This document shows positions 37,381-47,418 of a DNA stretch of 64,000 nt, piece by piece. Location of the stretch: contig CABYEX010000004.1 in the NCBI GenBank assembly GCA_902518075.1, forward strand, positions 5,621-69,620, in the 5' to 3' direction. The stretch is from Halieaceae bacterium (GTDB lineage Bacteria > Pseudomonadota > Gammaproteobacteria > Pseudomonadales > Halieaceae). The position numbers and the translations under genes are program-made. Below the pieces are notes generated by a model. That model was not told the DNA's origin. It did not search any database and was given only the letters and a program-made list of their open reading frames with translations. Each line of letters opens with the position of its first letter. Positions within the stretch are counted from its first letter, which is position 1.

Positions 37381-38658
37381 ATGAATATTCTGGTTGTGGG
37401 GAGTGGCGGGCGCGAGCACGCGCTGGCGTGGAAGCTGGCCGAGCCGGACTCGGTCGCGCGAGTGTATGTGGCGCCGGGCAACGCCGGCACGGCACTCGAA
37501 CCGAAACTCGAAAATGTGCCACTTGACCCTATGGACATCGAGAGCCTCGCGCAATTTGCCAGGGAGCAGGACTGCGAACTGACCGTCATCGGTCCGGAAG
37601 CACCATTGGTTGCCGGCGTCGTGGACCGATTCGAAGAGCTAAATCTGCCCTGCTTTGGCCCCACTGCCGGTGCCGCGCAATTGGAGGGCAGTAAGTCCTT
37701 TACAAAGAATTTTCTTGCGCGGCACAAGATCCCCACCGCCTCCTACGCCGTGTTTACCGACATCGAGCCGGCTTTGGCCTATATCCGGGGGCAAGGCGCA
37801 CCGATTGTCATAAAGGCCGACGGCCTCGCTGCAGGGAAAGGGGTTGTTGTGGCGATGACGCTGGATGAGGCCGAGGCTGCCATCCACGATATACTCGCCG
37901 ATAACAAGTTTGGTGACGCCGGAGCGAGGATTGTCGTAGAAGGCTTTCTCGAGGGCGAAGAAGCCAGCTTTATCGTGATGGTCGATGGCGAGCACGTGCT
38001 GCCTATGGCCACCTCTCAGGATCACAAACGTATTGGTGAAGGAGATACCGGCCCCAATACTGGCGGCATGGGTGCCTACTCCCCGGCACCGGTTGTGACC
38101 GACGCCGTCTTCGCCAAAGTAATGGAGCGGGTGATCCTACCCACCGTAAAGGGCATGGCGGCGGAAGGGCACCCCTATACCGGCTTTCTCTACGCCGGGC
38201 TCATGATTGATGCGGGGGGGAATCCCTCGGTCATCGAGTACAACTGTCGTTTTGGCGACCCGGAAACTCAGCCCATTATGCAGCGTCTAAGAGGCGATCT
38301 CGGCGCGCTGTGCCTTGCAGCGCTCGATGGCCGACTGCACGAGATGACTGCAGACTGGGATCCCCGACCCGCTGTGGGCGTAGTATTGGCTGCGGGGGGT
38401 TACCCTGGTCCCTATGAAAAGGGCCACGAGATTAAAGGCCTGAACGCCAATTGGCCGGCCACTACCAGGGTCTTCCACGCGGGGACGCAGCAAACGGGTG
38501 ACAGCGTGGTGACGCAAGGCGGCCGCGTGCTCTGCGTCAGCGCACTCGGTGATTGCATGACTGATGCCATTGCGGCGGCCTATACTGGTGTCGATCAGAT
38601 CAGCTGGGAGGGAATGGTCTGCCGCCGGGATATTGGTTGGCGCGCCATAGACCGTTAA
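37381..38658 (+). CDS. purD: phosphoribosylamine-glycine ligase
   Basis: A 425-residue ATP-grasp ligase (GAR synthetase). The correct start is the ATG at 37381 (MNILVVGSGGREHALAWKL); the frame is open further back only because it runs antiphase through purH. Signature parts are GPEAPLVAGVVD, VIKADGLAAGKGVVVA, GEEASFIVMVDG, and EYNCRFGDPETQ. The length is normal. Confidence 0.97.
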   Translation: MNILVVGSGGREHALAWKLAEPDSVARVYVAPGNAGTALEPKLENVPLDPMDIESLAQFAREQDCELTVIGPEAPLVAGVVDRFEELNLPCFGPTAGAAQLEGSKSFTKNFLARHKIPTASYAVFTDIEPALAYIRGQGAPIVIKADGLAAGKGVVVAMTLDEAEAAIHDILADNKFGDAGARIVVEGFLEGEEASFIVMVDGEHVLPMATSQDHKRIGEGDTGPNTGGMGAYSPAPVVTDAVFAKVMERVILPTVKGMAAEGHPYTGFLYAGLMIDAGGNPSVIEYNCRFGDPETQPIMQRLRGDLGALCLAALDGRLHEMTADWDPRPAVGVVLAAGGYPGPYEKGHEIKGLNANWPATTRVFHAGTQQTGDSVVTQGGRVLCVSALGDCMTDAIAAAYTGVDQISWEGMVCRRDIGWRAIDR

Positions 38659-38667
38659 GCTTGAACC

Positions 38668-39345
38668 ATGACTGAACCCACTCGCCCCTCATCGCGAAGA
38701 ACCCTAGATAGCATCGACCGCCTTTTAAGTCGAGTCGATAAGCGGCTTCGTCAGTTGGCGGGCAAATCCATCTCCCTCCCCGAGGCTACATCGCGACCTT
38801 CCCCGTCAGTCGGCCACGAAGAGCCCAAGCTGAGCACACTCGAGCGCGAGCATGCCGCTGGCTTGATGCGAGTGAACCATACCGGAGAGGTCTGCGCGCA
38901 GGCTCTCTATCAGGGACAGGCACTGGCTGCCCGCTCGGACGAGACGCGCGAAAAGCTTCTTGGTGCCGCGCGGGAGGAAGCGGATCATCTGGCTTGGTGC
39001 AAGGCGAGATTGGCCGAGCTCGATGCCGAACCCAGTCGCCTGAACCCCCTGTTTTACGCTGCCTCTTTTGCACTAGGTGCTGCCACTGCCGTGGCGGGCG
39101 ATAAGGTCAGCCTGGGATTTGTGCATGCCACCGAGGAGCGCGTGGCCAGCCATCTGCGGGCGCACCTGAAAGCCTTGCCGGGCGAGGATCGCAAGTCCCA
39201 ATTAATTCTGCAGCAGATGCTGAGTGATGAGGAGCGTCACGGCGCAGAAGCACTAAGGCACGGTGGCGAGGAGTTCCCGCGCCCTGTGAAGGATGTTATG
39301 ACGCTGGCGAGCCAGCTGATGACCCGGACCACCTACTGGATTTAG
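38668..39345 (+). CDS. coq7: ubiquinone biosynthesis hydroxylase Coq7
   Basis: A 225-residue di-iron protein that hydroxylates demethoxyubiquinone. The two iron-binding helices show RVNHTGEVCAQALYQGQ, REEADHLAWC (ExxH) and, at the C-terminus, DEERHGAEAL (ExxH). It is ten bases downstream of purD. Length matches the proteobacterial family, with an extra 60-residue N-terminal stretch of low conservation. Confidence 0.94.
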   Translation: MTEPTRPSSRRTLDSIDRLLSRVDKRLRQLAGKSISLPEATSRPSPSVGHEEPKLSTLEREHAAGLMRVNHTGEVCAQALYQGQALAARSDETREKLLGAAREEADHLAWCKARLAELDAEPSRLNPLFYAASFALGAATAVAGDKVSLGFVHATEERVASHLRAHLKALPGEDRKSQLILQQMLSDEERHGAEALRHGGEEFPRPVKDVMTLASQLMTRTTYWI

Positions 39346-39594
39346 TTTCAACAGAGCTGCCGCCCAGATGCATTTCTGGCACCTAATATCTAAGTAGCGT
39401 TACCCAGCGAGATGTTTTAGCCTCCACATGATCATAAGAAGGGGCGAAATCCATGCCGAAACAGCAAGTAAGACTTCCTTCATATCACTGACATCATTCT
39501 TGCCATTAGGCAATCAAGCTGTTGCGGAGCACACCGCCGCGGGGGCTGTCAACTAACCGAAAAGTTGTTCTAGCTATGTTTGGGAGCGATCACT

Positions 39595-40743
39595 ATGAAT
39601 AAGAACGAAGAAGAGAATCAACGTGACGAAACTGTCTCGGCGTCAGAAGCCTCGCTTGACGAGGAACTGATCGGAGAGGCAACCGAGACGACGGACGACA
39701 CCGAAGGCACAGCAGATAGCCAGCTTGTAGAGATAGATCCAAGCGCTGACCGAGCCGACGACTTTTCAGCGGCGCAGACAGACGAAGATACTGATGACAT
39801 TGCAGAGTCAGGAACAGACTGGTTGATCGATACTGGCTTGGCTGCAGCAATTAACCCTCAGAGCGATATCCCGGAAGAAGCATCAGAGGACCGCGAATCA
39901 GACAACACCGGCCAAGAGATCGCCGAATCGGAGCTTTACGACAATGATGATAATGATGAGGACATCTGGGAGCAGGATGAGTCCGAAGATGACGATTATG
40001 AGGATGATCTAGCCAGGTCTGGTGATGAAGACGATTTCAGAGAAGACGAGCAAGCCTCTCTTATTGACTCCGACCATGAAAATCCCGCGCCCACAACCCG
40101 TGCAGTCTGGCCCATAGTCTTTGGTGGCATTGCACTTGTGCTGATAGTCCTTGGAGGCTGGGACCTGTTCCAGGAACGCGTCACCCTGCTAACTCGCATT
40201 ACCGAGTTGGAACAAACCCAAGCTCGCACCAGGGAATCAGCAGCGCTCGATGCCAAAACCGTCGCAGAGCTGGAAGTCGAGAACGCTGCCCTCAAACTAC
40301 AGCTCGATACCCTTTACCGAGACTACAATGCGGCGATGGGTGAGCTCAGAAATGCACCAATAACCGGAGAGGCGACTGGGGAGAATGATGATGCCCAGAA
40401 CACGGTCACGCCATCGAATCCGACAACCGCTCTAGAAGCGCAGGACGATGAACCTGAGCGCAGCGAAGGTAGCAAAGCAACGCCAACCGATACTGGCGGA
40501 TGGTTTATAAATATCGGCGCCTACGCCAGTGCGCTTTCCGCCAACACCTGGGCACTCAGATTGCAGAACTCTGGCTACGACGTCTCCGTTACGGAGATAG
40601 AGACGTCCGAAGGCGTCACCCTGAACCGCGTGAGGTTGACTGGCTTTGCCTCCAAAGTCGCCGCTACGGATTTCGCACAAGAGCTGCAATCGGACTATGG
40701 CACGGGTCCACTGTGGGTAGGAGAACTCCCCTCTGGCAACTAA
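39595..40743 (+). CDS. bitopic SPOR-domain protein with acidic cytoplasmic domain
   Basis: About 382 residues from the ATG at 39595, which has GGGAG eight bases upstream; a TTG at 39580 is possible. Residues 1-160 are extremely acidic (long Asp/Glu/Ser runs) and look disordered. A single membrane helix follows (about 167-188, AVWPIVFGGIALVLIVLGG), then a coiled coil (about 195-245), a linker, and a C-terminal SPOR domain (about 298-380; GGWFINIGAYAS...VRLTGFASKVAATDFAQEL). SPOR domains bind denuded glycan strands at the division septum, so a FtsN/DedD-like role at the division site is plausible. It may instead be a gammaproteobacterial homologue of a poorly studied SPOR protein. Confidence 0.82.
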   Translation: MNKNEEENQRDETVSASEASLDEELIGEATETTDDTEGTADSQLVEIDPSADRADDFSAAQTDEDTDDIAESGTDWLIDTGLAAAINPQSDIPEEASEDRESDNTGQEIAESELYDNDDNDEDIWEQDESEDDDYEDDLARSGDEDDFREDEQASLIDSDHENPAPTTRAVWPIVFGGIALVLIVLGGWDLFQERVTLLTRITELEQTQARTRESAALDAKTVAELEVENAALKLQLDTLYRDYNAAMGELRNAPITGEATGENDDAQNTVTPSNPTTALEAQDDEPERSEGSKATPTDTGGWFINIGAYASALSANTWALRLQNSGYDVSVTEIETSEGVTLNRVRLTGFASKVAATDFAQELQSDYGTGPLWVGELPSGN

Positions 40744-41154
40744 ACGTAGTCGCATGACCTCGCGGCATCATCCGAGGAGCTGCTGTATCGTCACCTGCAA
40801 CTATTCTAGGCTACCCAGTACTAGGTAGCGGTTGCGCACCCGATACTTTATCTCGGGCCCACGGTAGGGTGTCTCATATTAATACGGCTGGCAAAGGTAG
40901 CTCATGTCTATCCAGACATGAGCTCTGTGATCCGCCCAGAGGCAAGCGTGTCGGTGTGACCAACTGACTTCACCCGGTTACGGTCGACAACACAGGTGAC
41001 CCTACTCCCACGGGCGGAACAGTGCTCACCAGAAATCATCGATTTTCCCAATCGCTCTGACTAAAACAGTGATAGCAGGTAGCTTGCCGATCCCATCACC
41101 GGGTCTTGATCCACTCCGTAGCGAGGGCCAAACACAAGCGATACAAAATCCGCT
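40744..41154. other. non-coding region between the SPOR gene and trpC
   Basis: This 411-base convergent region holds a perfect 11-bp palindromic hairpin (40899-40924) and no coding frame I trust. Confidence 0.6.
40899..40924. terminator. perfect 11-bp hairpin, possible bidirectional transcription stop
   Basis: AGCTCATGTCT and AGACATGAGCT are exact reverse complements around a four-base loop (ATCC). It sits between convergent genes, which favours a terminator, but there is no U-tract. A protein-binding palindrome is the alternative. Confidence 0.45.
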
Positions 41155-42009
41155 TTACTCCCCGAAATCTCTCCGCTGTCCAACTAGTCTGCCAAATGAG
41201 TCACCGGTGAACATGGTCGCCAGAGCAACGCCCGGGTCTTCAGCCCGCATAAAGGTCTCTCCAATCAGAAAGGTGTGCACCCCACGCCCGCGCATCTCCA
41301 AGACCTGTGCTGCGGAACTGAATCCGCTTTCGGTTACCACCTGCACTCCGGCAGGTATGCGCTCTAATAATCCGTAGGTCGTATCGAGACTCGTCTCGAA
41401 CGTATGCAGATCGCGGTTATTGATCCCGATGAGATCACCACCCAGTGTCAGGGCCTCGTCGAGCTCCGTCTCGTCGTGGACCTCGACCAGCACATCCAGC
41501 CCTGCCTCACAGGCACAGTCGTGAAGATCCTTGAGATGCGGTAACTCCAGACAGGCCACAATCAGCAGGATAGCATCGGCGCCAAGCGCCCTTGCTTCCC
41601 AAATCTGATATGGGTCGAGGGTAAAATCCTTGCGTAATACTGGCAGTGAGCAGGCGCCCCGAGCGGCCTGCAAGTAGTTGTCTGCCCCTTGAAAAAAATC
41701 GATGTCGGTCAAAACTGATAAACAGGCCGCACCGCCCGCCTCATAGCTGGCGCCAATCTCGGCGGGATGGAACTCCTCGCGAATCACTCCTCTGCTGGGG
41801 CTCGCCTTTTTGATCTCGGCAATGACTGCCGCCTGGCCCTGCGCCACACGATCAGAAAGCGCGTGCCGAAAGCCCCTGGCCGGGTCCGCGCGGGTTGCCA
41901 GTTGTTCAAGCTCTCCGAGCGACCGCAGCTGCTTGCGCTCTGCAACTTCTTCTATCTTGCGGTCGAAAATCTTTTTCAGCACCGTGGGTGCAGCAAGTTT
42001 GGTAGTCAT
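41155..42009 (-). CDS. trpC: indole-3-glycerol phosphate synthase
   Basis: A 284-residue TIM-barrel enzyme of tryptophan synthesis. The ATG at 42009 overlaps the trpD stop (ATGA); a TTG two codons upstream is possible. Characteristic strands are [63 protein letters not shown] [10 protein letters not shown], and VVTESGF. It is a monofunctional TrpC, not fused to TrpF. Confidence 0.97.
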   Translation of the reverse strand: MTTKLAAPTVLKKIFDRKIEEVAERKQLRSLGELEQLATRADPARGFRHALSDRVAQGQAAVIAEIKKASPSRGVIREEFHPAEIGASYEAGGAACLSVLTDIDFFQGADNYLQAARGACSLPVLRKDFTLDPYQIWEARALGADAILLIVACLELPHLKDLHDCACEAGLDVLVEVHDETELDEALTLGGDLIGINNRDLHTFETSLDTTYGLLERIPAGVQVVTESGFSSAAQVLEMRGRGVHTFLIGETFMRAEDPGVALATMFTGDSFGRLVGQRRDFGE

Positions 42010-43064
42010 CGGCAAGGTGCTCCGCCTTGCTCTTGAGCCAAAGCCTGCGTGAAAGCGACGAACGCCTCGAGTTTTTGCGCAGCAGCTCCTGAGGCCATAG
42101 CTTTTTCGGCAGCAGTAATACCTAAAGCCAGCGAGTCAGCTACCCCCGACACATAAATCCCGGCGCCCGCGTTCAGCGTAATCATAGAGCGCGCCTTGAT
42201 GCTGACCGCATCTTCGTCGCCACCAAGTGCGGACCGAATCAGACTCGCAGAGTGCTCTGCGGTTTCTACCTGCAAGCCGTTCAAGCTGTCATGAGCATGG
42301 CCCAAAGCGGCGGGATCGATATCTATCGGCGAGATTTCACCGGCTTTGCATTCAAAGCCTCGCGTGTTGGCTGCGACGGAAATCTCATCGAGCCCGTCGT
42401 CGCTGTGAAGGACCAGTGCATGCTCAGTGCCTAACCGGACCAGCACCTCAGCCAGCGGCTCGCAGAGCACCGAGTCGTATACACCAAGCACCTGTCGTTT
42501 CACCTTTGCGGGATTCGTCAGCGGGCCTAGCACGTTAAAGAGGGTGCGCAGACCGAGCTCTTGTCGCGGGCCGACAGCGTGTTTCATGGCCCCGTGATGC
42601 ACCGGCGCAAACATAAAACCCATGCCCACTTCCTGAACGCAGAGGGCGATCTGCTCAGGGCTTACATCGAGGTTTACCCCCAGCGCCTCGAGTACATCAG
42701 ATGAACCGCTGCTGCTCGAGACCGACCTATTTCCGTGCTTGGCAACCTGCGCGCCGGCGGCGGCGGCAACAAACGTAGCAGCGGTCGACACATTGAACAA
42801 GTTGGCACCATCACCCCCTGTTCCCACAAGGTCGATTACATGTTTACCGGCTACGGAGACAGGGGTCACTAAATCGCGCATCACCTCTGCGGCACCAGCG
42901 ATTTCTTCGATGGCTTCGCCTTTCATGCGCAGGGCTACTAACAACGCACCAATCTGTGCTTGAGACGCCTCGCCTATCATCACAGTCGTCATAACGGCGC
43001 GCATCGACTCACGGGAGATATCTTTCCCCTCCACCCATTGCTCGAGTGCCTGCTGCAGCGTCAT
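42006..43064 (-). CDS. trpD: anthranilate phosphoribosyltransferase
   Basis: A 352-residue enzyme that transfers phosphoribose from PRPP to anthranilate. [20 protein letters not shown] and [21 protein letters not shown] are the PRPP-binding loops; [34 protein letters not shown] phrases follow, including [11 protein letters not shown]. The length is normal. It lies between trpG and trpC on the leftward strand, 21 bases after trpG. Confidence 0.97.
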   Translation of the reverse strand: MTLQQALEQWVEGKDISRESMRAVMTTVMIGEASQAQIGALLVALRMKGEAIEEIAGAAEVMRDLVTPVSVAGKHVIDLVGTGGDGANLFNVSTAATFVAAAAGAQVAKHGNRSVSSSSGSSDVLEALGVNLDVSPEQIALCVQEVGMGFMFAPVHHGAMKHAVGPRQELGLRTLFNVLGPLTNPAKVKRQVLGVYDSVLCEPLAEVLVRLGTEHALVLHSDDGLDEISVAANTRGFECKAGEISPIDIDPAALGHAHDSLNGLQVETAEHSASLIRSALGGDEDAVSIKARSMITLNAGAGIYVSGVADSLALGITAAEKAMASGAAAQKLEAFVAFTQALAQEQGGAPCR

Positions 43065-43085
43065 ATTTTCGTGCCCATTATTGAC

Positions 43086-43670
43086 TCACGAACATCGTGC
43101 CAGAAACTGATCCAACATGGCGTGACCATGTTCGGAGAGAACAGACTCGGGATGAAACTGCACACCCTCAATATCGAGTTCACGGTGACGCAGCCCCATG
43201 ATCGCCTCTTGATTCCCGCTGTCGTCCTCTGTCCAGGCAGTGACCTCGAGGCAGTCGGGCAGCGAGTCTGGGTCGACCACGAGACTGTGATAGCGGGTAG
43301 CAGTGAATGGACTGGGCAGGTCTCTGAACACACCTTCACCGATGTGATGGATCGGGCTGGTCTTGCCGTGCATCACTTTTTGCGCGCGCACGATCTGACC
43401 ACCAAAGACGGCACCAATGCTCTGCTGTCCGAGACAAATGCCGAATATCGGCACTTTACCAGCGAAGTGTTCGATCACCGACATAGAAATGCCTGCTTCC
43501 GTGGGTGAGCTGGGGCCAGGCGAGATGCAAATACCCTCAGGCGCCCGCGCTTCAATGTCCGCCAGACTTATCGCGTCATTGCGCTGCACGTCGACTTCCG
43601 CACCAAGTTCCCACAAGTATTGAACGACATTCCAGGTGAAGGAGTCGTAATTGTCGATCATCAAAATCAT
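43086..43670 (-). CDS. trpG: anthranilate synthase component II (glutamine amidotransferase)
   Basis: A 194-residue class I glutamine amidotransferase that feeds ammonia to Trp[12 protein letters not shown] at the N-terminus, [15 protein letters not shown] (catalytic Cys) and [13 protein letters not shown] (His-Glu) are present. Such subunits are often shared with PabB. It is the first gene of the local trpGDC group. No good ribosome site is seen before its ATG. Confidence 0.95.
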   Translation of the reverse strand: MILMIDNYDSFTWNVVQYLWELGAEVDVQRNDAISLADIEARAPEGICISPGPSSPTEAGISMSVIEHFAGKVPIFGICLGQQSIGAVFGGQIVRAQKVMHGKTSPIHHIGEGVFRDLPSPFTATRYHSLVVDPDSLPDCLEVTAWTEDDSGNQEAIMGLRHRELDIEGVQFHPESVLSEHGHAMLDQFLARCS

Positions 43671-44033
43671 GGGGAGGTCAGAATGCGCTCTTTAGAACGG
43701 CAAATATGCGGACTTTTTACGCTAAGTGTGGTCAAAAAGCATCCTAAAAGCGCCTCGTCCCACAATGATCGGTAAAATAGTCAACAAATGCGCCGAAATT
43801 CGCGGAAAACCCACTGTGAGCGTCGTTATCTGACTTCTAACTTACCGAGCTGGTCGGGGGCTAGACTGCCATTAACAGCGACACTGCAACGGCCGCACTG
43901 ACTTAGGGTCAGTAGTCTCGCTACGGGAATAATCTGCAGCGGTGCGGCGTCAATATATACGGAACGAGCGCTGGCGAGTAGATGCCGACCGGTGCTAACT
44001 TCATAACCCTTTTCACCCTGCAAGGTGCTCTAT
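43671..44033. other. divergent spacer between trpG and the lectin-like gene
   Basis: This 363-base region should contain the leftward trpGDC promoter and the rightward promoter of the C-type-lectin-like gene. I see no attenuator with Trp codons and no convincing short gene. A 65-codon frame on the minus strand (43826-44023) ends before trpG but has no ribosome site and no recognisable content. Confidence 0.55.
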
Positions 44034-45143
44034 ATGAAGAGAACCATCGCCAAGTTTGCGAAGACGTTAGCGACGCCTGTCTGTGTGGTCGCCATGCTGG
44101 CGCTGCTCCCTGCAGGGGCCCAGGCTGATCTCGTGTTTGAGCACGATGGACACACCTATAGGCTGGTGGAGCTTCCTGCTAATTGGAGCGAAGCCGCGGC
44201 TACGGCAAAGGGGATGACACTAGCCGGCGACCCGGGATATCTAGCAAGAATTGATTCAGCCGTTGAAAACCAAGCCATTCTCGAAGCTGTGGTTTCCCAC
44301 CTAAGTCCCGCGCAACTTGCGAATAGCATCCCCAATGACGGATCCGAGGCCGCGTTTGTTTGGCTTGGCGGGTCGGATGCCGGGCAAGAGGGGCGGTGGA
44401 CCTGGACTAATAACGGTGATCTTTTCTGGCAGGGTGACTTCAATGGAGTACCCGTGAACGGACGCTATACCAACTGGGGCATCCAGCCTGACAATGCAGG
44501 CGGTGCTGAAGACGCGCTGGCCATGAGTTTGTCAGGTTGGCCCGAGCCTTTCTACGATCTGGGCGCTATCGGTCAATGGAATGATTTGGAAGCCGGCAAC
44601 AGGTTGATGTACGTCATCGAGTTCGACGCCGTGGTAGAGCCTCTTAGAGCCGAATTGGATCAGCCTGCGGATCGGGGAGTGTACACCGGCGTGGGAATGA
44701 TCCGCGGCTGGGCGCTCTCAGAAGAAGAGGTCGAACGCATCGAAGTCTACATTGATGGCCGCTATGCTTTTGACGCACCCTACGGTGACCCTCGAGAAGA
44801 TGTGGGCTACGCGTACCCCGATATTGATGATTCATCAACGTCCGGGTTCTCTGTGCCCTTCCGTTACAGTGCACTAAGCGCTGGTGAGCACACGATTTCG
44901 GTCATTGTGACGGATGGCTTCGGAGATCGCGTGGAGCGCAGTGCTACATTCGAAGTTGTGCGCTTCGAGCCATTCTTTGTCGGGAAAGAGAACACACCTA
45001 ATATGAACTGGTCTCTGGCATCAAGCTACGCTGATTACATTACAGTTCGTGGGGTTGAGGTTGGCGGTAGCGTCTACTCTGTAACGCTTCGCTGGCAGAC
45101 GCTGACCCAGTCTTTCGAGGTCATCAACATTGTCAAGAACTAG
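44034..45143 (+). CDS. exported C-type-lectin-like protein with Ig-like domain
   Basis: A 369-residue protein from the ATG at 44034 (AAGG eight bases upstream; a GTG at 44025 is the alternative). A signal peptide ends near AQA|DL. Residues about 30-205 form a C-type lectin-like domain: YLARIDSAVENQAI, FVWLGGSDAGQEGRWTWT (WLGG...W core), YTNWGIQPDN and GQWNDLEAGNRLMYVIEF, which is the WND motif and final strand. Classic EPN/QPD-type sugar-binding triplet is approximated by QPD. Residues about 206-310 resemble an Ig-like fold (IRGWAL, SGFSVPFRYSALSAGEHTISV). The last 60 are unassigned. It lies, inverted, between trpE and trpG. Likely a secreted or surface binding protein. Confidence 0.82.
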   Translation: MKRTIAKFAKTLATPVCVVAMLALLPAGAQADLVFEHDGHTYRLVELPANWSEAAATAKGMTLAGDPGYLARIDSAVENQAILEAVVSHLSPAQLANSIPNDGSEAAFVWLGGSDAGQEGRWTWTNNGDLFWQGDFNGVPVNGRYTNWGIQPDNAGGAEDALAMSLSGWPEPFYDLGAIGQWNDLEAGNRLMYVIEFDAVVEPLRAELDQPADRGVYTGVGMIRGWALSEEEVERIEVYIDGRYAFDAPYGDPREDVGYAYPDIDDSSTSGFSVPFRYSALSAGEHTISVIVTDGFGDRVERSATFEVVRFEPFFVGKENTPNMNWSLASSYADYITVRGVEVGGSVYSVTLRWQTLTQSFEVINIVKN

Positions 45144-45221
45144 CGCCTGAGCTTCCGACGGCCAGCTGGCGTCAATAGAGGCCGACTGACACTATGTCTG
45201 AAACACTCACTCAATACCTCA

Positions 45222-46709
45222 TCACCCCGAGCACATTGCGATAGCGCGCATCATTGCTCGCGCTTTACTAAGGGTTTCCTCCCACTCTGAGGTGGGCACT
45301 GAATCCGCGACGACACCTGCACCTGCCTGTAGGATGGCCTGGCCGTCTTTCACTACTACGGTGCGGATCGCAATCGCAGTATCCATGTTTCCTGACCACG
45401 ATAAGTAACCAACCGCTCCGCCATAGATACCGCGCTTCACCGGTTCAAGCTCATCAATGATTTCCATGGCTCGTACTTTGGGGGCGCCACTTAGCGTTCC
45501 TGCCGGCAGTGCAGCGCGCAGCGCGTCAACAGCGGATATCCCCTCTCTAGCGCGGCCGGTGACATTAGACACAATATGCATCACATGAGAGTAACGTTCG
45601 ATTACCATTTTGTCTGTCAGACTTACGCTGCCCGCCTCGCTCACCCGCCCCACGTCATTACGGCCCAGATCAATCAACATCAGGTGCTCGGCAATCTCTT
45701 TCTGATCGGCCAGCAGTTCTGCCTCGAGCACTTGATCTTCCTCCTCGGTTGCGCCGCGCCCACGGGTGCCGGCGATTGGTCGAACGGTGACCAACCCCCC
45801 TTCGAGTCGCACCAAAATCTCAGGGGATGAGCCGATCACCTCGAATCCATCGAGATCCAGAAAGTACATGTAGGGCGAGGGATTCAAGTTTCTGAGCGCC
45901 CGGTAGAGAGACAGGGGCGGCGCCTTCAGTGGCAGCGACGACCTTTGCGAGGGCACCACCTGCATTACCTCACCTTCAAGAATATACTCCCGTATCCTCT
46001 CCACCCAGGCCTCGTATTCGGATTGCGTAGTTCGGTAGCAAATGGTGCTGGCATCGCAATCGTCCACTGATGGATCAAGGTTGATAGTGCCAAATTGCGC
46101 GTGCGCGCTTATCAGCGTGGCTTCAATCTCGTCAAGGCGTGTAAGCGCTGCCTCGTAGGCGTTATCACGAGTGGCGTCGGCATTGACCACTAGCGTAAGC
46201 GTGCCACGCAGGCCATCAAATATCAGCACCTCCTCCGCCAGCACGAGCAAAATATCCGGCAAATCCAGCTCATCAGGTGGGCAAGAATTCATCAACGTGG
46301 ATTCGGTATAACGCACCGTGTCATACCCAAAATAGCCAACGAGCCCGCCGTGAAAAATAGGAAGCTCCGGCGCGGGTGCGCTATTAAAGTGCTGCCGGTA
46401 GCGCTCAATTTCCTGCAAAGGGTCCGTCACGTCGCGGCTCTCGACACATTCACCAGCCTCAAACAGGCTCAGTCGATAACCCTCAACGGTCAGCCAGGTT
46501 TTTGCTGGTAAGCCAATAATGGAGTAGCGACCCCAGCGCTCGCCTCCTTCTACAGATTCAAACAGGAAGGAGCGCGGGCCTTGAGCCAACTTGGCATACG
46601 CAGAGAGCGGTGTTTCCGCATCGGCCAGCACGGTGCGCGCCACCGGAATATGATTGAAGCCTTTAGCCCGTTCTGCTGAAAACTGGGATTGGGTGACGGT
46701 GGTGGCCAC
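45222..46709 (-). CDS. trpE: anthranilate synthase component I
   Basis: A 495-residue chorismate-utilising enzyme. Conserved parts are [67 protein letters not shown] and [19 protein letters not shown], which build the chorismate/Mg site. The N-terminal region carries a feedback-type segment ([17 protein letters not shown]). It is three bases downstream of rpe but is separated from its usual partner trpG by the lectin-like gene. Confidence 0.97.
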   Translation of the reverse strand: MATTVTQSQFSAERAKGFNHIPVARTVLADAETPLSAYAKLAQGPRSFLFESVEGGERWGRYSIIGLPAKTWLTVEGYRLSLFEAGECVESRDVTDPLQEIERYRQHFNSAPAPELPIFHGGLVGYFGYDTVRYTESTLMNSCPPDELDLPDILLVLAEEVLIFDGLRGTLTLVVNADATRDNAYEAALTRLDEIEATLISAHAQFGTINLDPSVDDCDASTICYRTTQSEYEAWVERIREYILEGEVMQVVPSQRSSLPLKAPPLSLYRALRNLNPSPYMYFLDLDGFEVIGSSPEILVRLEGGLVTVRPIAGTRGRGATEEEDQVLEAELLADQKEIAEHLMLIDLGRNDVGRVSEAGSVSLTDKMVIERYSHVMHIVSNVTGRAREGISAVDALRAALPAGTLSGAPKVRAMEIIDELEPVKRGIYGGAVGYLSWSGNMDTAIAIRTVVVKDGQAILQAGAGVVADSVPTSEWEETLSKARAMMRAIAMCSG

Positions 46710-46711
46710 AC

Positions 46712-47383
46712 TTAGGCTACGGTCGCCAGATTAGCGCGCATCTGGTCGACCACGGATTTGTAATCTGCTGCCTTGAAAATCGCGGAGCCCGCAACAAAGG
46801 TATCCGCACCGGCAGCCGCGACGTCGAATATGTTATCTGGCCCAACGCCACCATCTACCTCGAGCCGAATGTCGCGGCCCGAGGCATCAATCAGCGCCCG
46901 CGCCGCTTTAACCTTCTTTAGTGTGGACGGGATGAAAGCCTGCCCGCCAAAACCCGGGTTGACCGACATCAGTAACACTATATCGATGTTCTGGATGGTG
47001 TAATCCAGTGCATTGAGCGACTCGGCGGGGTTGAACACCAATCCTGGCTTACACCCCAGATCGCGTATCAACTGGATAGAACGGTCTAGATGACGGGAAG
47101 CGTGGGGATGAAACGTGATGTAGGTCGCCCCTGCTCGGGCAAACATCTCAATCAACGCATCGACAGGCTGCACCATCAGATGTACATCGATCGGCGCGGT
47201 CACACCGTGATCACGTAGCGACTGACAGACCATGGGCCCCATTGTAAGATTGGGCACATAGTGATTGTCCATGACATCGAAATGCACCATGTCCGCGCCA
47301 GCCGCGAGCACGGCGTCAACCTCTTCGCCCAAACGAGCAAAATTGGCTGCCAAAATGGAAGGCGCAATCAGATAGTCAGACAC
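46712..47383 (-). CDS. rpe: ribulose-phosphate 3-epimerase
   Basis: A 223-residue TIM-barrel enzyme of the pentose phosphate pathway, starting with [55 protein letters not shown], and [11 protein letters not shown] are the metal-binding and catalytic phrases. In Pseudomonas rpe, gph and trpE lie together; here gph is missing and rpe directly precedes trpE. Confidence 0.96.
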   Translation of the reverse strand: MSDYLIAPSILAANFARLGEEVDAVLAAGADMVHFDVMDNHYVPNLTMGPMVCQSLRDHGVTAPIDVHLMVQPVDALIEMFARAGATYITFHPHASRHLDRSIQLIRDLGCKPGLVFNPAESLNALDYTIQNIDIVLLMSVNPGFGGQAFIPSTLKKVKAARALIDASGRDIRLEVDGGVGPDNIFDVAAAGADTFVAGSAIFKAADYKSVVDQMRANLATVA

Positions 47384-47418
47384 GGGGTGGGTTCTCCGGG
47401 GACGCTAGAGCAAGTAGT

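Noticed and set aside
39430..39556. A 42-codon frame and a 12-codon frame with a strong ribosome site upstream of the SPOR gene
   Set aside because: The 42-codon frame (ATG near 39428) lacks a good ribosome site, and the AAGAAGGGG site serves only a 12-codon frame in another phase. A decayed small secreted protein is possible but not supported.
42960..43508. 182-codon rightward frame opposite trpD/trpG
   Set aside because: It is antisense to trpG and trpD, which have full family motifs; no ribosome site.
43671..44033. trp attenuator with Trp-codon leader peptide upstream of trpG
   Set aside because: No short frame with tandem TGG codons and no terminator hairpin with a T-run was found on the trpG strand.
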